From: Nocardioides mesophilus | GTDB lineage: Bacteria; Actinomycetota; Actinomycetes; Propionibacteriales; Nocardioidaceae | Direction of reading: 5' to 3' | NCBI RefSeq assembly: GCF_014395785.1 | Contig: NZ_CP060713.1 | Coordinates: 1,826,501 to 1,890,500 of the forward strand | Length of the DNA stretch: 64,000 nt | In this document: piece by piece, positions 27,810-36,483 of the stretch | Position numbering within the stretch: the stretch's first letter is position 1 | Layout of the letters: every line of letters starts with the position of its first letter | Position numbers and translations under genes: made by a program | Notes under the pieces: model-generated | The model's database searches: none | Told to the model about the DNA's origin: nothing | What the model saw: only the letters and a program-made list of their open reading frames with translations

Positions 27810-28726
27810 TCACCGCTTCCCTTCGATGGATCCATGGACGAGCTGCGCCGCACGTTCGATCGCGGCTTGCGGAGTCATGGTGGACGGGTACAACAACGCC
27901 CGACCCGGCACCAGGCCGCGGACGTTCGGGACGGTCAGCGCGTCGGCCCAGCGGCTGAACACCGCCTCCCAGGAGCTGCCGGGGTCTCCCCGAGCAGCAG
28001 GATCGGGCAGGTCGTCGCGGCGGCGACGAGGCCGGGGTTCGGAGTGGCCGGGATCTTCAACCACGTGTACGCGGAGGAGGAACCGAGCCCCGAGGCAATC
28101 CCGACAGCGCGGGCCAGTGCTGCTTCGGACGGGTCGAGGACAGCCCGACCGTCGGGATCCTTGAGATAGGGCAGGGGCTCCACCATCGCCATCAGCGACC
28201 GATCCGCCAGCTGCGTGACGAGGCGACCGGCCGTCTCGATGGTCCTCGCGACGCCGGGGTCCGTCGGCTCCAGGCGCAGCAGCAGCTTGCCGCCGTCGAG
28301 ACCGCTCGCCGCCACGTGGTCGGCGTCGTAGGCGGTGACCCGGTCGTCCAGCTCCCACGAGGCGCCGATCATCCCGCCACGGTTCATGGTGCCGATCGCA
28401 AGACGATGGTCGAGGGCACCCAGCAGGGCGAGCTCCTCCAGGATGTCGGCGCTCGCCATCACTCCGTCGACGCGCGAATCGTCGAGACCCGTGAGCAAGC
28501 GCGACAGCAGCTGACGGCGGTCTGCGACCGCCAGCGGTTCGGACCCGACTGCCACCATTCCCCGCGCAGTGTGGTCCGCCGCCAGGATCATCAGCCGCTG
28601 ATCCTCCCCGAGAAGGGGTCGACGAGGGCGCTCGGCCAGCGAGCGCTGCAGCGCGCGTGGCTCCGTGAGCCGCGCTCGGAGGATGCGGTCGTAGTCGGTC
28701 TCGCTCAAGAGGCCCTGGCTGGTCAT
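27810..28726 (-). pseudogene. Cgl0159-type (beta/alpha)8 aldolase, frameshifted
   Basis: A class I aldolase-like barrel of about 305 residues if repaired. Landmarks: MILAADHTARGM near 45, DGVMASADIL, GGKLLLRLEP and the Lys in TYTWLKIPA style stretch (AYTWLKIP) near 223. In Corynebacterium iol clusters the same family accompanies iolC and probably does the IolJ job, cleaving 2-deoxy-5-keto-gluconate-6-phosphate. The frame breaks at a run of four C (27988-27991, + strand). One more G gives LLLGGDPGSSWEAVFSRW and a normal tail ending at 27810. ATG 28726 overlaps the iolE stop. Confidence 0.82.
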
Positions 28727-29624
28727 CCGACCTCCAGCCTGGGCGCGACGACGTCGCGCAGATAGTCCATCGAGGAGGCAACCGACTGGACCGGGCCGGC
28801 CCCCTCTGCCGGGACCTCCCCGGTGATCGCGGTGTCCTGCTCGATGACGTACCACCCGGTGTAGCCGCCGTCCTCCAGAGCCGTGATGACGTCGGCGATC
28901 GGCACGTCGCCCTGCCCGAGCGGGGTGAACAAGCCGGCCTGCACCGACTCCATGATCGACGTCTGCCGGCTCATCAGGGCGGGAGCATGGCTCAGGTCGA
29001 CGTCCTTGAGGTGGACATGGCCGACCCGGTCGACGGCCTCACGGGCGAAGGCGACCGGGTCCTTCCCGCCGATCGCGAGGTGGCCGGTGTCCAGGCACCA
29101 GCTGACGTCGCAGGCCTCGAGCAGGCGGTCGACGTCCTCGACCGTCTCCACCATCGTCTGCACGTGCGGGTGCAGCACCTGGGCCAGGCCGAACTCCGCA
29201 CACACGTCGTCGACCCGGGACAGCATCTCCACCATGTGACGAAGCTCGGACCGCTCCAGGGGTTGCGGCGGGCTCCAGCCGGCATCCGCGACCGCCGCCG
29301 TGATGAATGTGGTCGCGCCGGCCCGGGCGAGGGCGCCCGCACTCTCCCGTGCCGACCGCAGAGCGGACTCGCTCTCGGATCGCTGGTGCAGGACCAGGGG
29401 CGTGAACCCCCGATCAGGGACAGGCCGAAGCGCGCCAGGTCGTCCTTGAGGACCGTCGGGTCCTCGGGCAGGAAGCCCGGCGCTCCGAGCTCCGTCGCGG
29501 GTAGGCCGAGCCCGGCCATCTCACCGAGAACACGCTCGGTCGGGAGCATCGCGCCCCAGCCCGGCACCTCACAGATGCCCCATGAGATGGGCGCGGATGC
29601 GATCCGAGACAAGAAATCAGCCAT
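28723..29624 (-). pseudogene. iolE: Myo-inosose-2 dehydratase-like IolE, frameshifted
   Basis: A TIM-barrel protein of about 300 residues if repaired, removing water from 2-keto-myo-inositol. Start MADFLSRIASAPISWG has a GGAG 8 bases upstream and matches IolE openings. The C-terminal half has HPHVQTMVE, WCLDTGHLAIGG and HVHLKDVD, the expected metal-binding residues. The frame breaks at a run of five C (29406-29410, + strand). One more G gives LSLIGGFTPLVLHQRSE. The stop overlaps the aldolase start. The gene is first on its reverse-strand operon, opposite the dioxygenase operon. Confidence 0.85.
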
Positions 29625-29639
29625 CTTTTTCTCCGTGAG

Positions 29640-29657
29640 TGTTGGACCGGTCCAACA
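29640..29657. promoter_or_regulatory. Perfect 18-bp palindromic operator candidate
   Basis: TGTTGGACCGGTCCAACA is its own reverse complement, with the central C-C-G-G expected of a LacI-family site. It lies 16 bases upstream of the iolE start and 66 bases before the dioxygenase start, so it could control both operons. The LacI-type regulator at 31880 is encoded in the forward operon. Confidence 0.65.
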
Positions 29658-29722
29658 GATCGTGCCACTCTACAGAGCGTTGGTGCAAGCACCTGATCAT
29701 GACGCTCGGCAAGGAGTGGGTG

Positions 29723-30877
29723 ATGGAGTACTGGATGAGCGGCAGGGATGCCGACCCTCAGGAGCTCGCAGCGGTGGTCCGGCAGCCGACGGTGGTCTCC
29801 GACTATCCCCACTGCTCCGACGTGCAGCGCGGCATCCTGGTCTACGACGCGGCCGACGTCCCACCGGCGTCCGAGCCGAGGAAGCGCCGGGCGCTCATGG
29901 CCGAAGTGGGTCATGCGCTGCTGGCAGGGCCAGGGGTGGTCGCGTTCACCCGTGCCTACCGCGACCACTCCCTCGTCGACGCGGTGAGCGCGGTCTACGC
30001 CGCGATCATCCACGAGGAGCAGGACCTGGGCGGGACGAGCGGCGACCACTTCGGCGCGCCAGGGGTGAACGATCGACTCTGGAACTCGCTGGAGAAGCTC
30101 GCACTGCGAGATGCGGGTCTCTTCGTGCGGTACTTCGGCAACGACGTCATTGCCTTCACCTCCGAGGCCTGGCTGGGCCCGGGGTACCAGGTCACCTCAC
30201 AGGTCAACCTGGTCCGACCCGGGGGGCGGGCGCAGGTCCCCCATCGTGACTACCACTTGGGCTTCGTCGCCGATGTGGAGCTGGAGAGGTACCCCGCACA
30301 CGTGCATCAGTTCTCTCCCATGCTGACGCTGCAAGGGGCTGTCGCCCACTGCGACATGCCCCTGGAGAGCGGTCCGACGGTGTTCGTCCCCCACAGCCAG
30401 AAGTATCGGGCCGGTTACTTCGCCGGCGACGACAGCGCCGTCTCCGAGGTGATCGCCGAGCATGCGGTGCAGATCCCTCTCCGCAAGGGCGACATCCTGT
30501 TCTTCAACCCCGCGGTCATCCACGGGTCCGGCGACAACGACTCGACAGACGTCGAACGGATGGCGAATTTGCTCCAGGTGTCCTCGCCGTTCGGTCGCTC
30601 CACCGAGGTCGTGGATCGGACCCGGGTGGTGGAGGCGGTGTATGCAGCCCTCCTCTCCTCACCGGTCTCCGGGGTTCCCGACGCACTCGTGGACAACGCC
30701 GTCGCCGCTGCCGCGGAGGGCTATCCGTTTCCGACGAACCTCGACCGGGACCCACCCATCGACGGGTTGGCACCGCCCTCGCAGGCCGAGCTCGTCCGGG
30801 CGGCGCTGTCGGCCGGGGACCCCATCGACGTAATCCACATCAAGCTGGCCGCGCATGCGGCAAGGAGGAAGACATGA
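29723..30877 (+). CDS. Phytanoyl-CoA dioxygenase (PhyH) family Fe(II)/2-oxoglutarate oxygenase
   Basis: A 384-residue protein. AAGGAG lies 7 bases before ATG 29723; ATG 29699 is an alternative. The metal triad is the His and Asp of HRDYHLG near residue 174 and the His of NPAVIHGSGD near 267, with an Arg-containing stretch beyond for 2-oxoglutarate. Substrates of the family include small polar molecules. Its stop overlaps iolG (ATGA). Coupling to an inositol dehydrogenase suggests action on a modified cyclitol, perhaps oxidative O-demethylation, which is inference. Confidence 0.88.
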   Translation: MEYWMSGRDADPQELAAVVRQPTVVSDYPHCSDVQRGILVYDAADVPPASEPRKRRALMAEVGHALLAGPGVVAFTRAYRDHSLVDAVSAVYAAIIHEEQDLGGTSGDHFGAPGVNDRLWNSLEKLALRDAGLFVRYFGNDVIAFTSEAWLGPGYQVTSQVNLVRPGGRAQVPHRDYHLGFVADVELERYPAHVHQFSPMLTLQGAVAHCDMPLESGPTVFVPHSQKYRAGYFAGDDSAVSEVIAEHAVQIPLRKGDILFFNPAVIHGSGDNDSTDVERMANLLQVSSPFGRSTEVVDRTRVVEAVYAALLSSPVSGVPDALVDNAVAAAAEGYPFPTNLDRDPPIDGLAPPSQAELVRAALSAGDPIDVIHIKLAAHAARRKT

Positions 30878-31893
30878 GCAAGGGCACCAGGCTCCGGATC
30901 GGTCTCGTAGGGGTGGGACGCATCGGGCGCATGCACGCCGAGATCGTCGCGCGACAGGTTCCGGGCGCAGAGCTGACCATGGTCTACGACGCCGCACGCG
31001 ATCCGGCGCGGGAGGTCGCGGCACGCCTGCACGTCGACGCGGCGGAGAGCGCCGCCGAGCTGGTCGCCTCGGACCGGGTCGACGCCGTCGGCATCTGCTC
31101 ATCCACCAACACGCACCTCGAGATCATCGAGCTCGCGGCCGCTGCCGGCAAGGCGGTGATGTGCGAGAAGCCGCTGAGCAACTCCTTGGCCGAGGTCCAC
31201 CGCGCCGTGGAGCTGGTCAACGCTTCCGGGATCCCCTTCATGACCGGCTTCAACCGCCGGTTCGACCCCGGCCACCAGGCGGTCCACGAGGCCGTCGAGG
31301 ACGGCAGTATCGGAAACATCCACCTCACCCGGATCTCCAGCCGTGACCCCGAGCTGCCGCCCCTGGACTACCTGAAGGTCAGCGGTGGCCTCTTCATGGA
31401 CATGGCGATCCACGACTTCGACATGGCTCGGTACCTCGCCGGACCCGTGGTGCGGGTTTACGCCCAGGGTGGCGTCCTGATCGATCCGGCTATCGGTGAG
31501 GCCGGGGACATCGACACGGCCGTGACCGTCCTCACCCATGCGAACGGATCGGTGACGGTGATCGACAACAGCCGTCTCGCGACCTACGGCTACGATCAGC
31601 GCGTGGAGGCGTTCGGTTCCCGCGGTATGGCGTCGTCGGACAACCGACGCCTGCACTACACCGAGGTGACCGACTCCTCGGGCACACGCCAGCAGCCTCT
31701 GATGCGGTTCTTCATCGACCGCTACGCAGACGCCTACCGGCGTGAGTGGGACGCCTTCACGGAGTTCGTCGCCCACGGCGGTCCCTCTCCTGTGTCGGTC
31801 CATGACGGTCGGGCTCCCGTGGTCATCGCCGAGGCAGCCGCCGAGTCCATGCGTCGGGGGACGCCTGTCGAGGTCGACGGTGCCCTCGGGTGA
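30874..31893 (+). CDS. iolG: Inositol 2-dehydrogenase-like IolG (Gfo/Idh/MocA)
   Basis: A 339-residue protein with GLVGVGRIGRMHAE near residue 9, CEKPLS near 97, FNRRFDPGH near 126 and DMAIHDFDMARYLAG near 172 (catalytic Asp/His). This is the best IolG match of the four related dehydrogenases in the island and would start inositol breakdown by oxidising C2 with NAD. It overlaps the dioxygenase upstream by four bases and the LacI gene downstream by 14. Confidence 0.9.
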   Translation: MSKGTRLRIGLVGVGRIGRMHAEIVARQVPGAELTMVYDAARDPAREVAARLHVDAAESAAELVASDRVDAVGICSSTNTHLEIIELAAAAGKAVMCEKPLSNSLAEVHRAVELVNASGIPFMTGFNRRFDPGHQAVHEAVEDGSIGNIHLTRISSRDPELPPLDYLKVSGGLFMDMAIHDFDMARYLAGPVVRVYAQGGVLIDPAIGEAGDIDTAVTVLTHANGSVTVIDNSRLATYGYDQRVEAFGSRGMASSDNRRLHYTEVTDSSGTRQQPLMRFFIDRYADAYRREWDAFTEFVAHGGPSPVSVHDGRAPVVIAEAAAESMRRGTPVEVDGALG

Positions 31894-32953
31894 ACCCACG
31901 ATCCGCGACGTCGCCGCACGCGCCGGTGTGTCGAAGTCGCTGGTCTCCCTCGCGCTCCAGAACTCGTCTCGGGTCGCACCCGGGACGCGCCAGACGATCC
32001 GTCGCGCCGCCGAGGAGCTCGGCTACCGCCCGAACGCGATCGCCCGGACGTTGGGAGCTCACCGCTCCCGCACCATCGGCGTCTTCGTGCTCGACCTCCA
32101 CAACCCGATCTACGTGGACATCCTCGACGGCGTCCAGGCGGAGGCACACCGCCTGGACTACCGGACCATCGTGGTCGTGGGCAGCTCGGACCGGCGCGCC
32201 GAGCGGGCCGAGCTCGACAAGCTGATGGAGTTCCGTGTCGAGGGGCTCGTCACCGTGGGGCACCGGCTGCCGGCCGGTGCCGGCACGGCGATCTCCGAGT
32301 CCTGTCCAGCGGTGCTGGTGGGCGCGGAACCACGGCTGCCGCCCCACCTGGTCTCGGTCAGCACCGACGACATCCGCGGCTCGGCACTCGCGATCGACCA
32401 CCTGGTGGCGCTCGGCCACTCCGCGATCACCCATGTCACCGGCGGCAACAACAGCGTGGCCCGCAAGAGAGAACGCGGGTATGTCCAGGCCATGGAGCGG
32501 CACGGTCTCCAGGCCCGGATCCGGTGCATCCCAGGCGGGTTCACCGACGAGCGCGGCTACCAGGGGACGATCGCGGCCCTGGGCGGGGACGAGCCCCCCA
32601 CCGCCCTCTTCGTGGCGAACGACTTTGCGGCGATCGGCGCGCTGGCGGCGGCCGCCGACCGCGGCCTCGAGGTGCCCCGCGACCTCTCTGTCATCGGCTA
32701 CGACGGTACTCGCCTCAGCGGGCTGCGGTCGATCGGACTGACCACCGTCGCCCAGCCCCTCAAGGAGATGGGGGTCGCGGCGGCGACGCAGCTGTGCTCG
32801 AGGCTCGACACAGGGCAGGAGGGGACCAGACGCATCCGCATGTCCCCCGGCCTGTTGGTGAGAACCAGCACCGGCCCCCCGCCACGGCACGCGGGGGTCA
32901 GCGAGGCCCGGGACCGACCACGCGCCGCAGTGTCGACGACCCACCCTGCGTGA
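31880..32953 (+). CDS. LacI family transcriptional regulator
   Basis: A 357-residue repressor. The N-terminal HTH TIRDVAARAGVSKSLVSLAL (residues 7-26) and hinge helix RPNAIARTL are followed by a type 1 periplasmic-binding-like effector domain (GVFVLDLHNPIYVDIL, DDIRGSALAIDHL, SVIGYDGT). GTG 31880 is inside the end of iolG, so it is coupled to it. It probably represses the two operons flanking the palindrome at 29640 and its own. The inducer would be a pathway intermediate. Confidence 0.9.
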   Translation: MPSGEPTIRDVAARAGVSKSLVSLALQNSSRVAPGTRQTIRRAAEELGYRPNAIARTLGAHRSRTIGVFVLDLHNPIYVDILDGVQAEAHRLDYRTIVVVGSSDRRAERAELDKLMEFRVEGLVTVGHRLPAGAGTAISESCPAVLVGAEPRLPPHLVSVSTDDIRGSALAIDHLVALGHSAITHVTGGNNSVARKRERGYVQAMERHGLQARIRCIPGGFTDERGYQGTIAALGGDEPPTALFVANDFAAIGALAAAADRGLEVPRDLSVIGYDGTRLSGLRSIGLTTVAQPLKEMGVAAATQLCSRLDTGQEGTRRIRMSPGLLVRTSTGPPPRHAGVSEARDRPRAAVSTTHPA

Positions 32954-32963
32954 ACCGGATCCC

Positions 32964-34478
32964 TCAGCCCGGTGCGGGCACCTGGGCGGCGATGTCCACG
33001 GTCACGCTCTTCACGTACGTGTAGGAGTCGACCGCGCCCTCGATCGAGAACTCCCGGCCCAGGCCGCTCTGCTTCGTACCGCCGTACGACAGGCCGGGAT
33101 ACTGACCCCCTCCGCGGTTCACCTGGACCCATCCCGCCTTCAGCTCGCCCGCCACCCGGAGCGCCCGCCCGACGTCATGGGTCCACACGTACGCCGCCAG
33201 GCCGTAGTCGCTGGTGTTCGAGGCCCGGACCACCTCGTCCTCCGACCGCCAGGGAATGGCCACCAGCACAGGACCGAAGATCTCCTCGCACATCGCCGGG
33301 GAGTCGGTCCGCAGACCGGTCAGGACGGTCGGTCTCAAGAAGTAGCCCGGCCGGCCGGCCGATGCCGGATCGGGCAGGCCACCGGTGAGCGCCACTGCCC
33401 CTTCCTCCAGGGCGGTGGCGACGAAGCCCACCACCCGATCGTGCTGCTTGGCGTTGATCACGGATCCCATGTCGGTCGTCTCGTCCAGAGGATCTCCGAC
33501 GACCAGCCGCTCGACGCGAGCGACCACCCGCTCGAGGAACGAGTCGAAGACGGACTCGTGGACGAACAGCCGGGAGCCGGCCGTGCACGACTGGCCCTGG
33601 CGGGTGAACCGCATGCCTGCCACCACTCCGTCAGCGGTGCGGTCGTCGTCGGAGTCGGGGAAGACGATCGACGGGCTCTTGCCGCCGAGCTCCAACGAGA
33701 CCGGCAGGATCCGGTGCGCCGCCGCGGCCAGCACGGATCGGCCCACCGCTGTGGAACCCGTGAAGGAAAGTTTGTCGACGTCGGGGTCGTTGACCAGGGC
33801 AGCCCCACATTCGGGGCCCAGACCGGTGACCACGTTCAGCACGCCAGGAGGAAGGTGCGCGTCGAGCAGCGCGGCAACCTCCAGGACGATGAGGGTGGCG
33901 TCCTCAGCCGGCTTGAGCACCAGGGTGTTCCCGGTCGTCAGCGCCATCGCGATCTTCACCACCGACAGCTGGGCCGGCGCGTTCCACGGCACCACCGCCG
34001 CCACCACGCCGTACGGCTCCCGGAGGGTGTACGTCAGCAGGCTCGGGTCGACGGGCGTCGTGACGCCCTGGCCCTGCTGCGCCCCTCCGCCGAAGTAGCG
34101 AAGCAGGTCGATGACGCTCGTGATCTCGGGTCGGGCCTGGGTGCGGAGCGCGTTCCCTGTCTCGTGGGCCAGGAGCCGGGCCAGGCGTTCGCGCTGTGCC
34201 TCTATGTCGTTCGCGGCCGCGAGCAGCATCTGGCCCCGCGCCGCCGGGTTGGTCGCCGCCCAGGCCGTGGTCGCGGTGCGGGCCGCCGCCACCGCGCTCC
34301 TGACGTCGGCCGCCGTGCCCCGGGGGAAGGTGCCGATCAGCTCATCGGTCGCCGGGCTGCGGCTCTCCAGCGATCGGCCCGACTCACCGCTGACGAACCG
34401 TCCGTTCACGAGCATGCAGGCGGCGGGGACACTGAGGAGCTCCTCGGCGTGGCTGGTCGGGCTCAGCGGCGTCGCCAT
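32964..34478 (-). CDS. NAD(P)-dependent aldehyde dehydrogenase
   Basis: A 504-residue ALDH-superfamily enzyme: VVPWNAPAQLSVVKIAMAL near 150, FTGSTAVGRSV near 232, LELGGKSPSIVF near 256 (general base Glu) and the nucleophile Cys in RQGQSCTAGSRLF near 291. The motif pattern is that of hydrolytic ALDHs rather than the CoA-acylating methylmalonate-semialdehyde enzyme IolA, so IolA appears absent from the window. ATG 34478 is chosen. It converges with lacI, leaving 10 bases between. Confidence 0.9.
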   Translation of the reverse strand: MATPLSPTSHAEELLSVPAACMLVNGRFVSGESGRSLESRSPATDELIGTFPRGTAADVRSAVAAARTATTAWAATNPAARGQMLLAAANDIEAQRERLARLLAHETGNALRTQARPEITSVIDLLRYFGGGAQQGQGVTTPVDPSLLTYTLREPYGVVAAVVPWNAPAQLSVVKIAMALTTGNTLVLKPAEDATLIVLEVAALLDAHLPPGVLNVVTGLGPECGAALVNDPDVDKLSFTGSTAVGRSVLAAAAHRILPVSLELGGKSPSIVFPDSDDDRTADGVVAGMRFTRQGQSCTAGSRLFVHESVFDSFLERVVARVERLVVGDPLDETTDMGSVINAKQHDRVVGFVATALEEGAVALTGGLPDPASAGRPGYFLRPTVLTGLRTDSPAMCEEIFGPVLVAIPWRSEDEVVRASNTSDYGLAAYVWTHDVGRALRVAGELKAGWVQVNRGGGQYPGLSYGGTKQSGLGREFSIEGAVDSYTYVKSVTVDIAAQVPAPG

Positions 34479-34665
34479 CAGCGTGCCCCCGGGACCAGGC
34501 GCGGGGTGCGTCCCGACCGCCCCACGCTGGGCGGAACGTCGATGAACCACGTGAGCATGAAGGTGTGCCTCTCGAGAGTGGTGCCGCGCGATGCTGGAGC
34601 TGTGCGAGGCGCCGCGGAGCCAGCTCGTCGGGAGTGGGACCGCAGCGCCGGTGGCGAGCGTCGGC

Positions 34666-35145
34666 CTATTCGAAGACGGTGACCTCTGACCCAGCCGGGA
34701 TGTTGTCGTTGTCGGTGGGACCGCCCGCCTCGCGGATGATCTCGTAGGCGATCTCCTTGGCGATCTTTCCGTCGCGCATCTCGAAGACGTGAGCCAGACG
34801 CATGCTCACCTTCGTCCCGGCGGGGAAGGGGAAGTTCGCCATGTGGTCCTCGACGTAGGTCGCCTCGTAGATGCAGTCGTCGAAGACGAACTCCTCCGTC
34901 GCGAAGCGGCGCAGGTGCGTGTGCTTGTGGATGACCAGCGATTTGAAGATGTCGTGGTAGCCCGCCAGCGCGTCGCCGGCGTTGTCGAACACGAGACCGC
35001 GGGAGGGTCCCTCCCAGTAGATGTCATCGGTGTAGAGCGCGATGGCCTGCTGGATCGTCTCGGGCGTCTCGTTGTGGAAGTGCGCCTCCACCGCCTCCAG
35101 GTTGCGCTGGATGACTTCCTCACGGGTCAAGGTCTGGTCAGTCAC
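34666..35145 (-). CDS. SnoaL-like / NTF2-fold protein
   Basis: A 159-residue protein with the alpha+beta NTF2-like fold: QAIALYTDDIYWEGPSRG near 40 and AHVFEMRDGKIAKEIAYEI near 118. The family includes polyketide cyclases, dehydratases and isomerases. GTG 35145 has AGGAGG 8 bases upstream and is preferred to the longer frame starting at 35244, which would span the operator candidate. Its function in the island is unknown. Confidence 0.82.
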   Translation of the reverse strand: MTDQTLTREEVIQRNLEAVEAHFHNETPETIQQAIALYTDDIYWEGPSRGLVFDNAGDALAGYHDIFKSLVIHKHTHLRRFATEEFVFDDCIYEATYVEDHMANFPFPAGTKVSMRLAHVFEMRDGKIAKEIAYEIIREAGGPTDNDNIPAGSEVTVFE

Positions 35146-35220
35146 GCGGTTCCTCCTGATGTATGAGCCGACTAGCCACCACCTCATGCCACCGGACGGA
35201 GGGGCTGTTCGCATTATCAT

Positions 35221-35242
35221 TGTATTCGTTATAAGGAATGTC
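35221..35242. promoter_or_regulatory. Candidate GntR operator upstream of the SnoaL-like gene
   Basis: ATTCGTTATAAGGAAT (35223-35238) is a palindrome apart from one mispaired position. Read on the reverse strand the region contains TTATAACGAATACA, close to TTATGACGAATATG at 20837. It lies about 75-95 bases before the gene start at 35145. Confidence 0.5.
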
Positions 35243-35273
35243 AACCATCAGTTCGGGCGCTCGTGCATAGGTC

Positions 35274-36359
35274 TCAGCCGGCAGCCGGCTGGAGCGGCAC
35301 GGACTGACCGTCGTGTCGCGACGACTCGTATGCCGCGGCCACCACCAACGCCACGTCCAGCGCGGTTCGCGCCGTGACTCCGCGTGCGGCCGATCCGCCG
35401 ATGGCGTCGACGAACTCGGCCAGCTCGCGATCGAAGAACGTGCGGTTGCCGACCTGGGGGAGCTCGCTGAACGCGGACGGGTCACCGGTCCACGGGACCG
35501 CGAAGCTGCTCTCCCGCCAGTCGTGCCGGCCGGGAGGCAGGCCGTCCGTGCCCTTGAGGGTCAGGAGCTGGCCGCGTGCCGGCAGTACGCCGAAGCAGAG
35601 CTGCCCCTCGTCGCCGTACAGGGTCATCTCCGAGGACTCGAACCACTCGCCGTTGTCGTGAACGGTGAAGTCGAAGGTGGCGAGCCGGTCCTCGTACAGG
35701 AACGTCAGTGCGGCGACGTCCTCGCGGGACGTGCCGTCGGACCAACCGGGCAGCTTCGTGACGGTCGCACGCACTGCCTCCGGACGTCCCAGCAGGTCCA
35801 CCATGAGGTGGATGACGTGACAGCCGATGACCCACAAGGAGCCGCCCATGTCGGCGTCCTGGTTGAGGTGGGCCGAGAGATGCTCGCCGCGGGAGCTGGC
35901 TCCGTGCCCCCTGACCAGACTCACCCGCCCGATGGGGTTCTGCGCGAGCACCGACCGCGCCCACTCCATGGCCGGGGCGTAGTGGAAGTTGTAGCCGACC
36001 CGGACCACGGCACCAGGCCGCTGCGCGAGCCGATCGAGGTGCCGCAGGTCCTCGAGGTCACCCCCGCCCGGCTTCTCCACGAGAACCGCCTTGTCGGCGA
36101 GGAGCGCCCGCTCGGCAAGGGAGACCATGTCCTTGGACTTGGAGTGCACCAGTACTCCCTGGGCAGGACCTCCGAGCAGCTCCTCCAGGGCGCAATTCTC
36201 GGTGTCCACCTCTTCGCAGAAGGCCTGGAGCGCTACCGGATCGGGGTCCCAGGCGCCGACCACGTCGACGCCCAGTGTCCTGGCGCTCCGGAACCGGGCC
36301 GAGGAGTGGGGGTGACTGATCCCCACCATCGCCAGGGAAGTTGCCCGTGCTGGTGGCAT
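35274..36359 (-). CDS. Gfo/Idh/MocA family oxidoreductase
   Basis: A 361-residue protein, more diverged than the other three: the nucleotide loop reads MVGISHPHSSARFRSA instead of a GxGxxG, and VEKPGGGDLEDL near 95 replaces the EKP motif. WVIGCHVIHLMVDLLG near 186 is the catalytic region. Loss of the standard glycine loop makes cofactor binding uncertain. ATG 36359 follows a GAGG. It is transcribed from the region holding the palindrome at 36402. Confidence 0.8.
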   Translation of the reverse strand: MPPARATSLAMVGISHPHSSARFRSARTLGVDVVGAWDPDPVALQAFCEEVDTENCALEELLGGPAQGVLVHSKSKDMVSLAERALLADKAVLVEKPGGGDLEDLRHLDRLAQRPGAVVRVGYNFHYAPAMEWARSVLAQNPIGRVSLVRGHGASSRGEHLSAHLNQDADMGGSLWVIGCHVIHLMVDLLGRPEAVRATVTKLPGWSDGTSREDVAALTFLYEDRLATFDFTVHDNGEWFESSEMTLYGDEGQLCFGVLPARGQLLTLKGTDGLPPGRHDWRESSFAVPWTGDPSAFSELPQVGNRTFFDRELAEFVDAIGGSAARGVTARTALDVALVVAAAYESSRHDGQSVPLQPAAG

Positions 36360-36401
36360 GGCGTGGCCTCGTTCCCCCGGGAGCGGCCCCGGAGTTAATA
36401 A

Positions 36402-36418
36402 CACACAATGATTATGTG
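36402..36418. promoter_or_regulatory. 17-bp near-perfect palindrome upstream of a MocA-type dehydrogenase
   Basis: CACACAATGATTATGTG has seven of eight paired positions matching around a central G. It lies 43 bases before the start at 36359, in an AT-rich stretch (TTAATAACAC) that stands out from the surrounding GC-rich DNA. The core AATGATTATG also occurs beside the site at 20837. Confidence 0.45.
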
Positions 36419-36483
36419 GGTAAGACCGTAGCCTTCGCGCGTCGGTGGGTCAACGAAGCGACCTGTCGGCGCAGCCGTCCGGC

